From NCBI GenBank assembly GCA_934153655.1, contig CAKPFH010000034.1:1-15837 (forward strand): DNA of 15,837 nt, given 5' to 3'. The translations under genes and the position numbers were made by a program. The notes under the pieces are model-generated. The model was not told the origin of the DNA and did not search any database. It worked only from the letters and a program-made list of their open reading frames with translations. The stretch is from an uncultured Bacilli bacterium (GTDB lineage: Bacteria > Bacillota_I > Bacilli_A > RF39 > UBA660). How positions within the stretch are numbered: the stretch's first letter is position 1; each line of letters opens with the position of its first letter. Positions 12,109-15,837 of the stretch are shown piece after piece.

Positions 12109-13854
12109 TTACTCCTTGTTATCTTTATTCTCTTTATTATCTTTGGTATCATCTGGTTTTTCTTCTTGATATTTAGTTGCATAGGTAATTTTTAAATTTG
12201 CTCCTTTTATAATTGGATCTCCTGGTTGTCTATCTTGTTTGATGATGGTATTTTCGGTAAATTCTTCGGTTTCTTTAGGGACAAAGGTAACATTTATACC
12301 ATATTCATCACAGAAATTTTGAATTTCTTCTAATGTCCAAGCTTCTTCAACAAAGTTTGGATAAGTATCAACTATATTTGGAACATATAAAACAACTTTA
12401 CCACCTTTAGCCATTTTAGTACCTGGTGTTGGTTCTTGTTTAATGATTGCTTGTTTATCTAAATCTTCTTTATCTTCAACATCAATTTTTTCAACGGTTA
12501 CGTTTAGATTATATTTAGTTCTTAAAATAGTTTGAATTTCAATATAATTTTTACCAGTAAAATCTTCCATTTCATAAATTGTGTTTCCAAGAGATTCATA
12601 AAGAGTAATAGTTGTTCCTTTTTTAACTTTTCTTCCTATAGCAGGTGAAGTTTTAACAATCAAACCAGAGGCAATTTTTTCATCACTTACTTGTTCTACT
12701 TGAAGAGCTACTTCAAAGCCTTTATCTTTTAGGGTTGTTTCAGCTTTTTGAATAGTCATTCCTGATACATTTGGAATTACTATGTCTGGTACTTCTGATA
12801 GTCTTGGATAAATAATAAATATTCCTATCATAACTAAAACGATAAAGATGAATATTGATGATAAAATCCAAATCCAAGTATTTTTGGTTTTTTCATCTTC
12901 AATTATATTTTCTTCAATAGCCTCTTTTTTAGTTTCTAAGTTATTACCTTCTAAAATAACAGGAGGTTTAACTTCTTCGGCGTTTTCATGTTCTGGATAA
13001 GGAAACTCATATTTTTTTTCATTTAATCTATCTTCATTTAAACAAGTTAATAAATCATCATGCATTTTACTAGCGGTTTCATATCTATTTTTAGGATTTT
13101 TGGCCGTTGCTTTTAAAATGATATTTTCAACACTTTGCGGAATATTAGGATTTTCACTTCTGACACTTGGAATATCATTTTTCATATGTTTTAAGGCTAT
13201 TTCAACAGCATTATCACCTTTAAAAGGAAGTTTACCTGTTAATAGTTCATAGAAAAGTATTCCCATTGAATAAATATCACTTTTGATTGTTGCTCCTTTA
13301 CCACTTGCTTGTTCTGGTGGTAAGTAATGTACACTTCCCATAACGGAATTAGTTTGAGTTAACTGCGTACTATTTAAAGCCATAGCTATACCAAAGTCAG
13401 TTATTTTTATTTCTCCATTATCTTGGATTAAAATATTTTGAGGTTTTAAATCTCTATGAATTATATAAGAGTCATGAGCTGCTTTAATACCATCAGTAAT
13501 TTGAAGCATTATATCAATAGCTTCTGATAAAGATAATTTACCTTTTTTCTTAATTAATTGTTTTAAAGTCATACCTGATACGTATTCCATAACAATATAA
13601 TAAGTACCATTATCTTCCCCTACATCATACATTTCAACTATATTGGGATGAGATAAACTTGAAGCTGATAGAGCTTCTCTTTGAAAACGACGAACAAATT
13701 TCTCGTCTCCAGCTAAATCACCTCTTAAAACCTTAATAGCAACATTTCTATCTAAAATAATATCTTTGGCTAAATAAACATTAGCCATACCACCTTCACC
13801 AATACTCTTAATGATTTCATATCTATCATTAATTTTTTGACCTTTCGTAATCAC
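12109..13854 (-). CDS. prkC: PASTA-domain Ser/Thr protein kinase PrkC/StkP
   Basis: A membrane kinase that senses peptidoglycan or lipid II and controls cell-wall and growth functions. The kinase domain has GEGGMANVY (19-27), Lys41 in AIKVL, HRDLKPQN (133-140, catalytic D135), DFG (153-155) and an activation loop with Thr/Ser phospho-acceptors before PPEQ. A transmembrane helix lies at about 327-350. Three extracellular PASTA units follow (about 357-425, 426-495 and 496-566). A Lys/Asp/Asn tail ends the protein. Three PASTA domains is a common number. The start codon is GTG: TAGTG makes the prpC stop and the prkC start share one base, with AGAGGTGA just upstream. It is paired with its phosphatase PrpC. 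Confidence 0.96.
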   Translation of the reverse strand: MITKGQKINDRYEIIKSIGEGGMANVYLAKDIILDRNVAIKVLRGDLAGDEKFVRRFQREALSASSLSHPNIVEMYDVGEDNGTYYIVMEYVSGMTLKQLIKKKGKLSLSEAIDIMLQITDGIKAAHDSYIIHRDLKPQNILIQDNGEIKITDFGIAMALNSTQLTQTNSVMGSVHYLPPEQASGKGATIKSDIYSMGILFYELLTGKLPFKGDNAVEIALKHMKNDIPSVRSENPNIPQSVENIILKATAKNPKNRYETASKMHDDLLTCLNEDRLNEKKYEFPYPEHENAEEVKPPVILEGNNLETKKEAIEENIIEDEKTKNTWIWILSSIFIFIVLVMIGIFIIYPRLSEVPDIVIPNVSGMTIQKAETTLKDKGFEVALQVEQVSDEKIASGLIVKTSPAIGRKVKKGTTITLYESLGNTIYEMEDFTGKNYIEIQTILRTKYNLNVTVEKIDVEDKEDLDKQAIIKQEPTPGTKMAKGGKVVLYVPNIVDTYPNFVEEAWTLEEIQNFCDEYGINVTFVPKETEEFTENTIIKQDRQPGDPIIKGANLKITYATKYQEEKPDDTKDNKENKDNKE

Positions 13855-14594
13855 TATTTCACCTCTTTATCTTTTTCTAAATAGGCAACTGATATATTAT
13901 CTAAGCCACCATTATTATTTGCTTTTTGAATTAAGTTTACTATTTTTTCTTCGATTTCTTCTTTACTATTTATTACATCTTCTATTTTACTAATTTCTAA
14001 CATATTAGTCAAGCCATCACTTGCTAAAAGTATACCATCTATATCAACACTACATTCAAAAATATCAGCTTCAACATTTTGACTTGCTCCAAGAGCTTTC
14101 ATTAAAACATTTTTTCTCGGATGGGTTTTAGCTTGTTCTTCCGTTAATTCTCCTGCTTCAACTAATAAATTAACTAAAGAATGATCAACTGTTACTTTAT
14201 GAATTTTTTTATTTTTAATAATAAAACCACTAGAATCTCCAATATTACCAAATAATAAATAATCTTTGGTATATAAAGCCATAACTAGAGTTGTTCCCAT
14301 TCCAATACTCTCCGGATGATCTTTTTCGTGATTAAAAATAGCTGTATTAATAGAATCTATACTATCATTTATCCAAATTATAGCTTCATCTTTAGTTAAA
14401 TTATAAAAACTTTCTTGAAAATGATGAGCAAGATAAGTAATAGCAATTGATGAGGCAACCTCACCTGCTCTATGTCCACCCATTCCATCAGCAACAGCTA
14501 AAAGATATTCATTATTATGATTTTTTAAAATTATGACACTGTCTTCATTATGATTTCTTACTTTTCCAACATCTGTTAAATAAAAACTTCTCAT
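13854..14594 (-). CDS. prpC: PP2C-type Ser/Thr phosphatase PrpC/Stp
   Basis: A metal-dependent cytoplasmic phosphatase that reverses PrkC phosphorylation. PP2C motifs are in order: TDVGKVRNHNEDS (7-19), VADGMGGHRAGEVAS (about 34-48, with metal-binding Asp), GTTLVMA, NIGDSSG, ASDGLTNM and GGLDNISVAYL near the C-terminus. The length of 246 is normal for the family. Its ATG overlaps the rlmN stop by four bases (ATGA), and its stop overlaps the prkC GTG by one, so the three genes are translationally coupled. The rlmN-prpC-prkC-rsgA-rpe order is conserved in many Bacillota. Confidence 0.96.
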   Translation of the reverse strand: MRSFYLTDVGKVRNHNEDSVIILKNHNNEYLLAVADGMGGHRAGEVASSIAITYLAHHFQESFYNLTKDEAIIWINDSIDSINTAIFNHEKDHPESIGMGTTLVMALYTKDYLLFGNIGDSSGFIIKNKKIHKVTVDHSLVNLLVEAGELTEEQAKTHPRKNVLMKALGASQNVEADIFECSVDIDGILLASDGLTNMLEISKIEDVINSKEEIEEKIVNLIQKANNNGGLDNISVAYLEKDKEVK

Positions 14595-15616
14595 GCTAAA
14601 TTCTCCTTAATTGACTTTAATTGTCCACAAGCAGCTTTAATATTACCACCAAATTCTCGTCTTATTGTTACATTTATATTATTCTTTTTTAAAGTATCAT
14701 AAAAAGCTAAAATACTTGTTTTATCACTTCTTTTATATTCTAAATGATTAGTTTCATTATAAGGAATTAAATTAACATAGCAATTAATTCCTTTTAATAA
14801 ATTACTTAATTCTTTAGCATGACTAATTTTATCATTTACATCTTTTAACATAATATATTCAAAAGTTACTCTTCGATTAGTTTTTTCTATGTAATATTTA
14901 ACAGCTGGCATTAATTTATCTAAAGAATAAACCTTATTAATTGGCATTAATTTACTTCTTAATTCATCATTTGGAGCATGCAGACTAATTGCAAGATTTA
15001 CTTGATAAGGGAAATCAGCAAATTCATATATCTTAGGAACAATTCCACAAGTTGAAACTGTAATATGTCTACTTCCTAAGTTTATTCCTTTAGGATTATT
15101 AACAATACTTATAAAATCACAAAAGTTATCATAATTATCAAAAGGTTCTCCTATTCCCATAATTACAACATGACTAATTCTTGTATTTGTATCACTTTCT
15201 ATTTTTAAAATTTCTAAAACCATCTCACCACTTGTAACATTACGAATTTTCTTAATTCGACCACTTTCGCAAAAAGAACAAGCCATATTACAACCAACTT
15301 CACTTGATATACATAAACTATTACCATAATCATGTTTCATTAAAACTGCTTCAATTGTATTATTATCACTTAATTTAAGTAAATATTTTTTAACATCAAC
15401 ATCACTTTGTTTTTCTATTATTTCCATTTTATCAAAATAAAAATCTTGTTTTAATTTTTCAATTATTTCCTTTTTCATATTTGTAATACTTGAAAAATCA
15501 TTTATTCTTTTAACATATAACCAATCATATAATTGTTCTGTTCGATATTTCTTTTCATTTATACTTAAAAAATAATCATTCAATTTTGATATAGTCATAC
15601 TATATATATTTTCCAT
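14591..15616 (-). CDS. rlmN: Radical SAM RNA methyltransferase RlmN
   Basis: Makes 2-methyladenosine at A2503 of 23S rRNA and A37 of some tRNAs. The radical-SAM cluster motif CNMACSFC supplies C109, C113 and C116. The mechanistic C-terminal cysteine is C330 in AACGQL. MGIGEPFDNYDN is the GEP SAM-binding segment. The N-terminal helical domain includes YRTEQLYDWLY. The FCESGRIKKIRN form, rather than FC.TG...RNLT, is a variant I associate with Clostridia-type RlmN/Cfr-like proteins. A Cfr-like A2503 C8-methylating activity cannot be excluded by motif alone, but the operon position argues for RlmN. The ribosome site before the ATG at 15616 is weak (GGGTG), and the Met at residue 7 is an alternative start. 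Confidence 0.88.
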   Translation of the reverse strand: MENIYSMTISKLNDYFLSINEKKYRTEQLYDWLYVKRINDFSSITNMKKEIIEKLKQDFYFDKMEIIEKQSDVDVKKYLLKLSDNNTIEAVLMKHDYGNSLCISSEVGCNMACSFCESGRIKKIRNVTSGEMVLEILKIESDTNTRISHVVIMGIGEPFDNYDNFCDFISIVNNPKGINLGSRHITVSTCGIVPKIYEFADFPYQVNLAISLHAPNDELRSKLMPINKVYSLDKLMPAVKYYIEKTNRRVTFEYIMLKDVNDKISHAKELSNLLKGINCYVNLIPYNETNHLEYKRSDKTSILAFYDTLKKNNINVTIRREFGGNIKAACGQLKSIKENLA

Positions 15617-15664
15617 ATAAACACCCAGAATAAGTTTATCACAAGATGAAAAAAAAATATAGTT

Positions 15665-15693
15665 AAATTATTATATTTAACATATTTTTACAA
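15665..15693 (-). promoter_or_regulatory. Candidate promoter of the rlmN operon
   Basis: On the minus strand TTGTAA (15688-15693) and TAATTT (15665-15670) are 17 bp apart, between the MurE-like terminator and rlmN. The stretch is almost pure A+T, so chance matches are easy and this is tentative. Confidence 0.35.
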
Positions 15694-15694
15694 G

Positions 15695-15720
15695 AAAAAA
15701 AATAACTATTTTAAGTTATC
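15695..15720 (-). terminator. Weak terminator of the MurE-like gene
   Basis: On the minus strand GATAACT pairs with AGTTATT (7 bp, one G-U) around loop TAAAAT and is followed by a T run and TTTC. The stem includes the last codons and stop of the MurE-like gene. The stem is nearly all A-U, so efficiency is doubtful. Confidence 0.45.
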
Positions 15721-15837
15721 TCTTTCTATTCTTTCTTTAAGCCATTTTTTACATTCTTCAATATCATTATAATAAATTGGACCAGTTGCTAGTTTTTGAC
15801 ATTTTTCATTACCTTTTCCAAGAGCTAAAACAATATC
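15706..15837 (-). CDS. MurE-type Mur ligase, C-terminal fragment (partial)
   Basis: The last 43 codons of a gene that continues past the window end, terminating in TAG. LALGKGNEKCQ matches the GKGHExxQ segment of MurE (UDP-MurNAc-tripeptide synthetase), and PIYYNDIEECKKWL matches the following FDDxE(V/A) segment of its C-terminal domain. MurE adds the third residue of the peptidoglycan stem peptide. The substrate amino acid cannot be told because the specificity motif lies outside. GKGNE instead of GKGHE, or a MurE paralogue, remains possible. Confidence 0.65.
   Translation of the reverse strand, partial: DIVLALGKGNEKCQKLATGPIYYNDIEECKKWLKERIERDNLK

Noticed and set aside
14591..14593. Mycoplasma-type code with TGA as Trp
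   Set aside because: TGA ends rlmN in the expected place with a classic ATGA overlap to prpC, and conserved Trp positions are encoded by TGG, so the standard bacterial code fits.
15661..15705. tRNA or other structured RNA between rlmN and the MurE-like gene
   Set aside because: The stretch is almost pure A+T with no cloverleaf, TTC-loop consensus or GC stems; only a weak terminator and tentative promoter fit.

Overview
The window is a very AT-rich bacterial chromosome segment in which every supported gene lies on the minus strand. Tryptophan is encoded by TGG and TGA is used as a stop (end of rlmN), so the standard bacterial code applies rather than the Mycoplasma code. PASTA-kinase signalling, a MurE-like ligase tail, RsgA and PrpC point to a walled, low-GC Bacillota-type organism. 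An uncultured gut Bacilli lineage such as RF39 or a relative would fit, but that placement is inference.

Reading in the direction of transcription (high to low coordinates): the 3' end of a MurE-type Mur ligase with a weak terminator comes first (15695-15837). A tightly coupled housekeeping operon rlmN-prpC-prkC-rsgA-rpe follows (15616-10643), with overlaps or gaps of a few bases, linking ribosome modification and assembly to cell-wall-sensing Ser/Thr phosphorylation. A good promoter (TTGCCA-17-TATAAT) then drives a degenerate adenosine-deaminase-like protein and prs (10588-8515). Next is a separately promoted 42-codon small gene with a terminator, frameshifted in this copy by a G10 run. Then comes a monocistronic 655-residue exported protein (8156-6189) with its own extended -10 promoter and terminator. 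The last operon (6031-304) encodes a U32 hydroxylase-type protein, two unknown small proteins, an SF2 helicase with five helicase-associated repeats and an unknown 84-residue protein. A second, intact copy of the small gene, with its own promoter and terminator, closes the window.

The two strongest unusual signals are as follows. (1) The exported protein carries two 119-bp cassettes that align without gaps and behave like variable regions of a diversity-generating retroelement (DGR): 20 of 21 differences in a 59-bp core fall at codon positions 1 or 2, the flanks are identical, and the core is about half G+C. No reverse transcriptase or template repeat lies in the window, so any such system would have to act from elsewhere. 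(2) A pair of about 93% identical small-gene units (promoter, Shine-Dalgarno, ~42-aa ORF, terminator) brackets about 8 kb containing the exported protein and the helicase operon. Their substitutions are mostly synonymous, which argues for an undescribed conserved small protein. One copy carries a slippage-prone homopolymer that would switch it off. A further oddity is the adenosine-deaminase-fold protein, which has lost most of its catalytic and metal residues yet is kept upstream of prs.
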